Of a DNA stretch of 64,000 nucleotides, positions 1 to 11,500 are shown one piece after another. Position 1 is the first letter of the stretch. Each line of letters begins with the position of its first letter. The position numbers were made by a program, and so were the translations under genes. The notes under the pieces were generated by a model that saw only the letters and a program-made list of their open reading frames with translations, was not told where the DNA came from and made no database searches. This stretch comes from Branchiostoma belcheri (Eukaryota; Chordata; Leptocardii; Amphioxiformes; Branchiostomatidae): contig NW_017803912.1 in NCBI RefSeq assembly GCF_001625305.1, forward strand, positions 1-64,000, given 5' to 3'.

Positions 1-800
1 GTTAATGAATAAAAAATACCATAGGCAACTCGCCTTCAGTTATAACAGAATTCTTAAACATGTCTGCCACGTGACCCGCAGGCTGTCAACAAACAGTCAA
101 AAAACATCAAAATCAGAGTTTAGCATTATAACAGAGATTTTTTAACGTTGGAAAATACAGGCATAAACTGAGAGACTCTGGCAAAACCATCAAAGGGAGC
201 TTTTGCGTCAGGAGAGACACCCGCGGTCAAGGCCCCAAACCCCCAATATAACAATATAAACCCAAAGAACCGACAAAGAAACTACAGGAAAGAAACTTAA
301 CATATAGCTAATACCCAAGGGAATCGTTTAAGTGCCGTGAGAGGTGCAGTTGGCTGGAAAACCCTAAACAAATTATTAGATTTTGGTTTAAAATGATCTA
401 CAGAAACAATCTAAGTTAGAAATAGAGTCTGAGGGATATTTTCTATGAGGGTTTGTGTCATAAAAATAGCACATTTTGTGGGCATCCATCCCTGGCACCA
501 CGGTAACCCACCGAAAGTGTCAGGAGGTGAAACAAACAACATTTTTATTGAGGTTAAAGCCTTTAGGATGGCCCCCGGATGCTTTTGAGACACAAGAAAT
601 TCCCGTAGTCAGAGAAATGGAAGCCATCCTGTTGAAACAAGGAAGGCAGTAATGCGGTGGTGGCTCCAAAAATGGAATCTTCGCCATTTCGTGATCACAG
701 ATGTCACATAAGCTTGTCACATATCTGTTAGGGAGGCTTCCGCCTTGACTATACAAAAAGGTTCGAACAACTCACCGCAAAATAAGCCCCAAATGCTGCA
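1..800. other. No gene recognised
   Basis: Mixed-composition sequence with only short open frames; no domain, RNA or repeat identified. Confidence 0.4.
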
Positions 801-1122
801 AATGACGACCGCCTTTCCGCATGCAGGTTCAAGCCCAAAACCGCTGAACGAGTCACGAAGAAAAGGCTGCATAAGCCACGAAAGGAAGCTCAAAACCGCT
901 GCACGGATTTTTCTCTGACCGGTCGCTATCGTGGTTCGTTCGAGTGGGCCGAGAAATTCTGAAAGACGCGGCAAATTTAGGAGCACGTGTAGATCTGCAC
1001 TGCGATTGGTTAGGGCGGATCAAATTTACACTGTGATTGGCTAAGACAGGTCGTGCCCCGCCCGTGCTCACCACGTGATAGAAGTCCACTTGTAAATCAC
1101 TGTTGCGCGACATCAATTCATG
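801..1122. repeat. Dispersed repeat with paired inverted CCAAT boxes, copy 1
   Basis: Shares AATGACGACCG, GGAAGCTCAAAACCGCTGCACG, AGACGCGGCAAATTTAG, GATTGGTTAGGGCGGATC, TGTGATTGGCTAAGACAGG and CACCACGTGATAGAAG with 12157-12423. ATTGG cores are 31 bp apart. An extra segment (about 811-880) is absent from copy 2. Confidence 0.88.
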
Positions 1123-2340
1123 ACCCCATAGGTATCTATATAAATCCATTAAGTGCACATGGTTGCTGAAAATAACTTTCACGTCAATTTCCTCATTTCA
1201 AATGATCGTTAGCAACTTTATCTCCAATTTCAAAACAGCACAATGAAAAAAGTGTGTTTGCAATTTTACAACACTGAAGGTACCTGATTGTACATTGCAC
1301 ACTGTTTTGCTTATTATAATAAGAAGACGTAAGAAGAAACCTAATGAAACAATTTGCACATTTCCTTATTGTCAATATTTCATTTTTAATTGACCATTTC
1401 TTTTGTCAGACAAATTTACCATGATATACCGTTAATTCTAAAACGTAATTTGAAATTGGTACAACACTGAAAAGATAAGCTTGGCAGTTTACGATATGAA
1501 TATTCAGGTAGCCTCTTAATTAAAAGGACGCATGAAGGAGCACATTAAAATAGAATGAAACAATTTCCGTTCATATGTGTAGGCGGAATATGTTTAATGA
1601 TCTGTGAGGACTTCAATAATGTAACTTGTACCTCAATGTCTTGCTAAGGTCTGCGTGATCTCAATTGAAAGGCTATTTATGATGCCTGGAATACAGCATA
1701 CTGTATTTTGTAAGGGGTGTGTGCATTGTTTTCTTCCTAGCCCAATGACCGGTAAAAAATAACGGTATTGCTACAAACGTTTAGAAAAATCTTGGAATTC
1801 TGATTAGAACGTCATAAAAATGACAAAACCGTGGAAATGACGCTTATTCCATAAGACATGTAACAAATTTAGTTTAAGTTTTCCTCCATGCCATGCCATG
1901 AACAGCACTGTGCAGCAGCGTCCTCTACTGACTGATTTGCAAAGTGCACTCTATTCTCTGGGTGAGGCGATCAGCACCAAGGTAAGGACCACACTTCACA
2001 TTTCTTGAACCTCAGACAAGATCTGACATGTGTCCTGTTGTCGAGATGTAAATATTTCCACGCGTTATTAGATATTTGTCTAGAATCATATCTTTCCTCC
2101 ACAAAACTCATGGTAGAAGTGACAGAGAAAGAGGAGGAAGTCCAAACTAAATCCACCCATAAGGCTGGGCGTGTATGGGGTCCACAAGTAACGACTTTAA
2201 AGTGTTCATGACCTTGGCTGATTGTAACTAACATAACTAGTATTACCTGGCTATCAGACACATTTATAATAAATATGCATGGTTCTTCTGTTACATTCGA
2301 AATTCTAATGCCCTGCCTTGGAAAAGTCAGCACAAGCCAG
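1123..2340. other. No gene recognised
   Basis: AT-rich; a 144-codon minus-strand frame (2405-1971) runs into the hairpin at 2344-2473 and shows no domain. Confidence 0.4.
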
Positions 2341-2343
2341 TAC

Positions 2344-2473
2344 TGGCGATTTGCATCTCTACATTTTATTTTTGCATATCTGTATTTTTCCTGAGCTGAC
2401 GTCATCCAGTGATGTCAGCTCAGGAAAAAGCACAGAAATGTAAAAATAAAACACAGATGCAAACAGAGATGCC
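2344..2473. repeat. Imperfect 60-bp-arm hairpin centred on a CRE-like palindrome
   Basis: Perfect inner arms TTTTTCCTGAGCTGACGTCA / TGATGTCAGCTCAGGAAAAA (one mismatch) around TCCAG at about 2382-2426. Outer arms also pair (TTTGCATCTCTACATTTTAT / AAAACACAGATGCAAACAGA). Confidence 0.8.
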
Positions 2474-2766
2474 CGAAGTGGGCGATTGGGAAGCTTGCTA
2501 GAGAGTCTCCAAAAATTCACTTTTAGAAGGCCGTACAAGCTCAGTTTCTCAGTCATTATGATTGGAACAAGCTTGAAGTGACTATATTGTATGTACACTT
2601 CCGATATTTCGGTATTTTACAGACTTTATTGTGTTATTTGGTCTTTAAAGACAGGCGTGACCAGTAAATCAGGCCTTGAACCTTTCACTACAATACAGCG
2701 AGCTCTGGAGGCGTGTTGTTATGTCTGTGTACGGAACCTTGATTACTTACTTGGCATGTCAGCTAA

Positions 2767-3274
2767 GGCCATGTTGATTTGATTATATGGATGTCATCCA
2801 GGCGCGCATGAATTTTCGGCCGTTCCAAAAAAGAAAGTTTTCAACCATACTGTAAATCGTTCAAAACAGATGTTATCGTTCAAAGATAAATCGTTCAAAA
2901 CAGCATTATATGGATGACATCCGCGCGCGCATGAATTTTCGGCCGTTCCGAAAAAGAAAGTTTTCAACCATACTGTAAATCGTTCAAAACAGTTAATTAG
3001 CAAAATTAGCAAATATATACCTTAAGTTACAAAAAAATATTGGAAAACGATACCAATGCCAAAATCAAACAAAAAAAAAAAGAAAATGTATAGATCATTC
3101 GCCATACCATACTCTGTGTCATTTGTTCAACCTTAATGACTACATATAGATTTCATCATGAAAGCAACTTTTTTGGGGGGGGGGGGCAACTTTTTAAACT
3201 TTTTTTATTTGCACGCTCGCACCAGTTTTGGGGTTCCCAGAGGATGTCATCCATATAATCAAATCAACATGGCC
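2767..3274. mobile_element. GGCC-ended MITE, subfamily A (copy 1)
   Basis: Ends GGCCATGTTGATTTGATTAT and its complement, flanked by TAA on both sides. The left arm is duplicated internally (GCGCGCATGAATTTTCGGCC twice). Confidence 0.9.
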
Positions 3275-4339
3275 TAAAGCTAAAGAAAGATGTGATTGTT
3301 AGGTTGACAAGAACTAACGTTGCATTCAAAAGCTGAGAGTTAGCGCAAGCACGTACCGTATCAAACCTGAGGAAACCAGCAGGCGAAACCGCAAGTTGTG
3401 GGACTGAGCATCTGGAAACACTCAGGGATAAACCGTTATGGTGGCAGAACTTTGCCTCTACTTCTTCTCATTCGGAGTAAGTCTGAATTTTCCCTGACTC
3501 ACCAGCCCTGCAGAAATCTAACGGACCGTCCCCAAAAACTTGCCCCCTAACAAGTGGTTCATGTTACTGCATTAGGGGAGCTCGTGCCAGTGACGTCAAA
3601 GGTCATAGGCCAAGTTTCGCGCCAGAAGGAAGGCAGACGTGTTTCTATGGAAACGTGTAGGCATCCGCCCATCTGAGAAAACGTGAATTACGTTGTTGGG
3701 TGACATGCATAAACTGCTGTACCTCAGAGAGCAAGTTGTGCAATCACTCTCTACTAAGCAACTTACAAGTTTAACCATAAAACATGGCGAACAACGCTGA
3801 CGTCATAGTCACGTGAGTACTAATGCTGACCTAACAACATACACATTAACAATGACACAGATTGAAATAAACTCTTTAATTTCTTTTCACACACAGAAAG
3901 AAAACCCGAGCAGTTAAAAACTGGAATTGAACTAACTCAGTCCAAACTACTTATATCTGGGATTCTATACCTTATATGTATGGTCTTTCCGCAAATGCTA
4001 CTATACACCCATTCCTTAGTTTGTAAGTTCATATACATTTATGTTACATATTAAGTACAACGTATGCCAAATACGCTGTTAAAATCACACCACACTTTTA
4101 TGTACACGATGACATTAATAAAGTAGCAAAAATGTCAATAGATTTATAGCTCAGTATTAGTAAACGTAGCTACCTCAAAAGCCCCCCCCCCCTCTCCCGT
4201 CTGAATAGGGTTAAAGTAATTTTCAACAAAAGAAATTGGGACTTACCCACATTTTTTGACTGTACAACTCTTTGTTAAGGAATGAGCAATGCAACCATTC
4301 CTTAACAAAGACGTGGGTACCACCGATGTTTTACAACCT
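3275..4339. other. Receptor 3' flank, no gene
   Basis: Includes a small hairpin at 4262-4310 (TTGTTAAGGAATG / CATTCCTTAACAA) beside AATTGGGACTTACCCA, a word shared with a fold-back element at 45970 and with 27745. Poly-C at 4182. Confidence 0.5.
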
Positions 4340-4560
4340 ACAATGTGAATGAATGAACTTTATTGCTCGACAATCGTACATGGTACAATGTGTGGCAGTA
4401 ATACAATCTTATTACATTTCTTACTACAAACTACTATCTATACACTATATGAGTCACAATATGTTGATGAATTGATGATTTGGTCTCGCTTATGAAATAA
4501 GGTGTACAGAAATTGACCTAGTAAGCAGATATGGTAGTAGGACATGGCAATAATTCCTGG
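4340..4560 (-). mobile_element. Retrotransposon 3' tail at the end of the receptor gene
   Basis: In reverse, ATTGTCGAGCAATAAAGTTCATTC resembles the tail at 48750. GATGATTTGGTCTCGCT at 4475 also matches 61680. The AATAAA at 4364-4359 is the nearest poly(A) signal downstream of the receptor stop codon (4769). Confidence 0.55.
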
Positions 4561-4768
4561 AATGTATCGTACTACAATGTGTGACCATCAACTCACCAAG
4601 TCACTTGTGTCAATTTTGCATAACAGAAGTGAAGTGGTGGATTGTTCGTTTCTTGACAAAGAAGTTGACAGTTGTTCCGTCGAAAATTTGCTTACCTTCA
4701 AGGTCTTGTGTTGAAATTACAGTGTTTAAACTTCATCATCTTAAACTTCAAAATCTTAAAGAAGACTA

Positions 4769-5524
4769 CTAGGCATCAGTTTCATCTAGGAGAGATACAC
4801 TTTCTTCCTCAATGGGATGCATCCCTGTTCTGGATCGGGCAAGACATTCCTTACCTAGGTCACCATACGTGTGTGTGTCAACAACATCATGCTTCTTCTT
4901 AAGCTTCTTGTCATCCGTCCAGTTGGGTGAATCTTCAGATGAAAGTAACTCTACATCGTCTTCACTTCTGATGCGCTCTTCCTCCACAATGATCAGTTCA
5001 TCGTCCGATTTTGTGACTTGCATCCTCTTGGTTGAAGCAGTAGCACCAGTATGACTTGGCGTATCTTCTACCTGACTGGTGGCTAAGCTAGCGTTTCTAT
5101 CCGGTACTTTGAGAGGTGTGCATACCGCAGTACTTTGGGACTCTTGTTTGCATGCTTGGTCACTGTCAGTCTCTGGGAGATGAGTCTTCTTCAACGTTGT
5201 CTCTTCTGGTGCATCATCCAGTTGGGACGTGTTAGCTGTGCTACTGGTAGTAAGCGGGTCCGGGCGCATGTTCGTTGCTGTGGGTATTTTTGGTTGAACG
5301 GCACAAGGTGCAGCGTATGGAGAGTAATACCTGTCGCCTGTCAGCCTGGACATTGTGTTAGATGCTGCAGGGTCGCAGTGCTGGTCGTGATCATGTGCTA
5401 CGGATGGAGTAGCACCATCCTCGGCAAAGTGCTGAGAAATTACGTTTTCTACAAGTCGGGACGCGTCCGGCCTGCCCATCGGTGGTTCTGCCAGCACTTT
5501 GCGTAGAGCATGAAGTTGTTGCAC
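4769..5524 (-). CDS. Exon 5: Death domain helix 6 and acidic C-terminal tail
   Basis: Starts with GTG (Val) directly after a CTGACAG acceptor and runs 251 codons to TAG at 4771-4769. The first 30 residues (LHALRKVLAEPPMGR, then a Leu-Val-rich helix) complete the Death fold. The rest is Ser/Thr/Asp/Glu-rich with a run of two to three branched hydrophobics flanked by acids (residues about 1413-1420). Confidence 0.85.
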   Translation of the reverse strand: MQQLHALRKVLAEPPMGRPDASRLVENVISQHFAEDGATPSVAHDHDQHCDPAASNTMSRLTGDRYYSPYAAPCAVQPKIPTATNMRPDPLTTSSTANTSQLDDAPEETTLKKTHLPETDSDQACKQESQSTAVCTPLKVPDRNASLATSQVEDTPSHTGATASTKRMQVTKSDDELIIVEEERIRSEDDVELLSSEDSPNWTDDKKLKKKHDVVDTHTYGDLGKECLARSRTGMHPIEEESVSLLDETDA

Positions 5525-8500
5525 CTGTCAGATAATTGAATAAAAACGTTTTTGATTAATTAATTAGATCGAAAATTGCTCAATGAAATCTAAGAGCATC
5601 TATATAGAGAGTCAATATTTGAAAAGCAACCTTTACATTCCCAAATCATATCCAGTTGCTTGTCAATGAGTAACTGCTTTTTTGCCGTATCGTATTACCT
5701 TGGTGTCTCACCTTCATCGACCAAACTTTACATGGCCTACGTCTAGCCTAACAAAACTACACATTCGCATGCATGGATGTAGTGACCACCCCCTCCAAAT
5801 TCTGTCCTGCTTCATAAATGTACATGTAATCCACCATCTTCTACAGCACCAGTTACGTACCATGGTAACAGAAGTTTGGTCCAGGTCATTGACCTTGTAT
5901 GTTAGGAGAAGAAAAAGAAGAAACAGAGCAATTTGCTGCCTTACAGTCGCTATTTGCTGTAACGTTAGGTGGAAGTACTAATTATTATATGGGTTTTTAT
6001 TCTAAGAAAATTTCACAGCCTGAAGGCTGAATTACATGTCCCGTACATTACGTAAATTGTAAAACAGCTTATAACACATTAAGTCTTATAATCATATAGC
6101 CAGTTGGCGTTGACCAATCAGAAGCCCCCATTTCATATTGATTTCGACACCATAATGTCACAGTTAGCATGATACAAGTATTGCAAAATCCTCCCAAGTG
6201 TGCTGTATTCTCACAAGTGTGCTTTGTTGCAGAATAATGCACACCCTGGAGCAAACCATTATGCAAGGGAGTGGACTCTTTTTGCTGGCATTTGTAGCAC
6301 GTTTCCTTGTTGAATGGAAATGTACCGTGGCCGACAAGTACAAAATTTTACACCGCAACTTTTGGTGTTTTACACTGCAACTTTTGGTGTTTTACACTGC
6401 GACTTTTGGTGTTTTACACTGCAACTTTTTCTGTGTTTTACACTGCAACTTTTGCTGTGTTTTACACTGCAACTTTTGCTGTGTTTTACACTGCAACTTT
6501 TGGTGTTTTACACTGCAACTTTTGGTGTTTTACACTGCAACTTTTGCTGTGTTTTATACTGCAACTTTTGCTGTGTGGAAAACTTACACCCCTCCCCTTT
6601 CATAATGGACGGTCCCCCTGTCAGGTCAAAGGTGACAAAGATGGCGGCGGCCTGAGAGTCACAGTGTCGTGCTGTGACTGAGTGTGAGACATCAACAGAA
6701 TGGGATCTTAAGAAATTGATCAAGCTGTGAATAAATTGATGATTTATAATTCTGTCTGTTCTTCTTTGTGTTCTAACTTTACTATACTTACACAACACTG
6801 TATTGCCTCCATGATGACAGTTTAAAGATTAGTGATTGACTAATTAACATTGATTAGATGTCTTATTAACTATAAATATTGTATACAATATTATTCTACA
6901 TTTGTATACGAGCGATCGCTGTTTTTGTTTACATTATACGCATGCAAATTATTTGAAGACATATGCAAATTCTTGGTAGGCAAATCAGCCAACTGGCACC
7001 CACTTTTTGCCTACGGTGACGTCATGGCGATCGCTCGTATTGTTCCCTAATGATCGATAACTTACCTGAGTCAAGAGTCAACACTTCATAATTGAAAATA
7101 AGTCTTTATTGCTTCATAGTACCAAGTGGTGCCACACTTGACTCCCATAGGCCCAATATTTACTCATCAAATTATTAGCGACCTTGCGAGTCCGAATTCT
7201 CTAGCTAGAAAATGTCACGTGACTCAAAGGCCTTTAGAAAAAAAACTAACGTCACAACGTAGCCAAGCTTTTCCTCTAAAAAACTTATGCACGAAAAGGA
7301 TAACTCAGTCGACGTAGTTTGCATGCCATCGTTGTCACCTTTGACCTGACAGGGGGACCGTCCATTATAAAAGGGGAGGGATGTAAGTTTTCCACACAGC
7401 AAAAGTTGCAGTGTAAAACACAGCAAAAGTTGCAGTGTAAAACACCAAAAGTTGCAGTGTAAAACACAGCAAAAGTTGCAGTGTAAAACACAGCAAAAGT
7501 TGCAGTGTAAAACACCCAAAGTTGCAGTGTAAAACACCCAAAGTTGCAGTGTAAAACACCAAAAGTTGCAGTGTAAAACACCAAAAGTTGCGGTGTAAAA
7601 CACCAAAAGTTGCGGTGTAAAACACCAAAAGTTGCGGTGTAAAATTTTGTTCTTGTCGGCCACGGTAGAAATGTTTACCGTCTTGTCATCAACCTGTTTA
7701 CTTAGCAATACATAACAAAGACCATGTCAATACATGCGAACGGAAAAAATAAAACATGTTTCGCGCCACTCCCACATTTCTGTATTGAAACATCCAAATG
7801 ACCTCAGATGACTTCAATTGGAAGCTTGCTCTATTCTTTTGGCCCAAAATAACCACAAATTGAATACCGGTTCTGTTCCAAAGTTCCGGTGAACTCATAT
7901 GATTTCTGATAGAACAGGTAAAAAGATCACACTAAAGGGTATACAATAGACAATGCTACATGTCAGAATTTTTTTTTAAATTTTATTCCCATGGATTTTT
8001 GAGCATTAGATAGGAAGCACTTGTTGTGCTTATGTAAATCCTCTGCTCATAAAACATAATACAAATGTAAACATAAAGATGACATAAAGTATAACATCAA
8101 CATAAAATGAAAGTGGCTGGCGCACCGGTACCAATACCTATAGCATAACATTATTGAGATTGGTCAAATCTTCCAGAGTGGTGGATATAGTTAAACACAA
8201 TATCAACTAGAGTCCCACGACCTTCGCCAAATGATGTTAATCTTTATGACTGACAGAGTAAATATTATTCCTCCTGATTATGCAAATAGGATCCTCATTT
8301 GCATGAATTATGTCAGTTGATCATATTCGCCATCAAAATACAGCTTTACCTTTAACAAAGAAAGCCATTCTATCATTTTCTCATAAATTATGCAAATTTC
8401 AAATACCCCAAGTATGAAATTCCAGGCAATTACCATTATGGAAGTATAACATTTTGTCATTAATCATGCAAATTAAGTGTTAATTTACATAATCAATATC

Positions 8501-11500
8501 TGCCTGTGTTTCGTTCTCAATTACATATGTCACAGGCTTGAATAGTCCTATAATGTAATGTAGCTGATTTATAGAATTTCCTCATTAATTATGCAAATTA
8601 CATCCAGATTTGCATAATTGTCGCATAATCATGTCAAGCGTCACTTAAGCTACCTGCATACGAAAAATCACGACGATCCGTCCACCGGTTCTTGAGGTAT
8701 CCTCTTATTAATATTTTAAAAGAAATGCCCCTGCAGTACCTGAGCAAGCCGCTAGGGGGCACAAACCTATGTCACTTCTTCCCCAGCACAAGACCTACCT
8801 ACCATCCAAATTCCGTGATCCTAGCACGTCTAGATCACGAGATATCAAAACTGGAAGTTCAGCTGCAGTACCATAAGAAGCTGCCAGGGGGCCCAAAATC
8901 TAATCATTTCGAGGTCTCATCAAGACCTTCCAACCTACCAAATATGAAGTCAATCCATTTAAGCCTTCTCAAGTTATCGTGTTTACAGACAGACAGACAG
9001 ACAAACATACGAACGCCTACGAAAACATAACCTTCTTGGCGAAGGTAAAGATACGGCAGTTAGTAGTGTATGGGAGGGAGGGGCTACCTGTAAGAAGTAA
9101 AGTACAGAATGTGGCGTCGTTTGCATTGAGTGGGTCGGAAGGAAGTATGTTTCCAAGATGAAGGCAAGATATGGATAACAACATTTTGGTCCTTTCAGTT
9201 TTATGAAATATGCAGTGTAATAAATAGTGATGATCTGGGGTCTCATTTGGATGCCCACATTTGCACTCGGGACTAGTGATACAGTGATGCTGGAATAGGT
9301 GGTAGTTCAGCTGGCTGAAACCAAGTTTGAGTCTGGTAAGGTGAGTCACATGGTGTCCGTGGCCGTGAGAGTAGTGAGGATGTCTGGGCATGCTATCAAA
9401 GCAAGACTCTAATTCATTTTTGAATGCACAAATGGATAGGGATTCTTTGGCGGTCTGGGGTATCTTGTTCCAAGAGAGAACAGCAGAAGGCAAGAAGGAT
9501 TTTTTTGTACTTTTCAGTTTTGAGTCAGAATTTGTCATAGAAGAACTGATTGAGGCCAATTTAGACTCAATATGTGGGTCCTTGGAATCGGTGAAAGACG
9601 CACAGGAACAGTGGCCAGCGGGTGGTAAGATAGAGGAGTGACTGTAACGGGTTGTTATATAATTTAAATTGTATGTGTTATACAGGAATGTGTCACAATT
9701 TACTGTGTAAGTTTTGATAGGCTATATGATAATAGCGTTAATGGCCAGCCCGGTGAAAAAAGGTGTCTTAAAGCCTTGTCATAAAGCCACCTCGTTCGCT
9801 GCGCTCACTCGCTGGCTTCATCCGGTGGTTATAGCAACTGACAAGGCTTTATCACATCATATTCACCTCGGGGCGGGTCATTAACCCTTAACTATTATGA
9901 TTATTTTTTAATTGACCGACCTGGGGGAGATGCCCATAGTCCAGCTCAAAGAGCGTTAGGATCTGGAAAGTTGGGCTCCTCTTGTCACTGTGTTCTTCAA
10001 ACAGCTGGATGTCGTAGCTATCCAGTTGCAAGTTTAACTCACAGGAGAGCATTCTCCAGTCGTTCCCCAGTGGGTTACTGGGGTCCAGAAGCCGGCAGAG
10101 TTCCTTCCTCGCCCCTACAGGCAAGCACGGCGGCCTTTTGGGTCTGACGGCAAAGTCTTGTTTTGGACTGAGCGGTAGGGGCTGAACAATATGCACAGGA
10201 TAAATAAATTGCAAATGAAATCATAAGTGCTTACTATATATAACTATTATCAAATAAATAACATGCATGACTGCATCATAGACAGACATCTTTGCCCGTT
10301 TTCGGCATGTTGACCACTGTCAGAGGGCAAAAAATTGTTGTTTTTTTCAAACTCACAAAAAACAGGTGAAAATTAATGCCCACCCGATGTTATCCATTGA
10401 ATTACTTGCTATTGCCTAATGTAGTGAGATGTATAAAAGGGTTTGAAAGTATTTTACAGTGGAGTTTTGGTATATCCAGTGTCGCCGGTACTTGAACCCG
10501 CGACTCCTCGAAATCAAATACAGTACTAGTACAGCTATGACTGCTCTGTGGGTGATAAAACGCGCCTAGTACATCAGAAAGAGCGCACTGCGCCGGCGTC
10601 AACGTTGCAACGGATCATTGTCCGAAAAAAATTGTAGACGGATTGTCATACGCCTATACAAACGTTCTGCCAAAGCGCTATGACATTGTGGGTTACGCGC
10701 AGACGCAGTACGTTCTGCCGACGTGCTGGTTTAACCATCCATCATGGCGGACTATTCTAACGCCATGGTCACGTGAGTGCAAACATGAGGGCCCGCATGT
10801 GCCCTTTTTAGTAGAGCATAATCGGCCGTTTCAATTCTACGTAGAGCATAGACAGGCCGCTGTAATTCAACGTAGAGCGTAATCGCTGCATTTCGCGTAG
10901 AGCGTAGTTCGCCATTTGAAGCTACGTAATGCGTTGCAGCCATCTGAATTTAATGTAAAACTGAATTCCTCGATTCAGCGTAATACGTAGCCGGCTCTCA
11001 ACAATTAAGGTCGCAGAACACAGTAATTATCCGCCCCCCCCCCCTTTTTCTGCCGTAAAAACGGCTTACACTAAGTACAAATCACTCAGAACGTGAGAGG
11101 ATACAACAATGATACACGCTAGCCAGAAAAAGTCGGCTGGAATAGTAAATTTGACCTGATAAGAAGACCATTAAATGGTCCGTCATTAGGGCCTTGTACG
11201 GGACCTAGCCCTACGACAGGTGCCGAAGTGCAGAGTTGCCGAAATCTCAGCAACCGTTCGGATTTGTGGAATAAAATTTGGCCAAGTTTCACATCTTGAC
11301 TAGTTTTATCGTATAAACGAAAAAAAAAAATCAAGGTCGATTAACGTAGAGCATTGTCGCCCCTCCCCCCACGCAGACCCTCAAACATATGGTAATTTCA
11401 TTTTCTATTTACCTCGTCTGTCAAGACTGACACGTAGGTGGTTTGTGCATCTTCGTTTCCTTCCGGGATGAATTGAAGACGGCAGCGGAACCTGTTGGAG

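Noticed and set aside
1971..2405. 144-codon minus-strand frame
   Set aside because: No domain, ordinary composition, and it runs into a hairpin repeat.
6198..7708. Long open frames with repeated LQLLVFYTATF peptides
   Set aside because: They are translations of the 22-24 bp minisatellite and appear in several frames of both arms.
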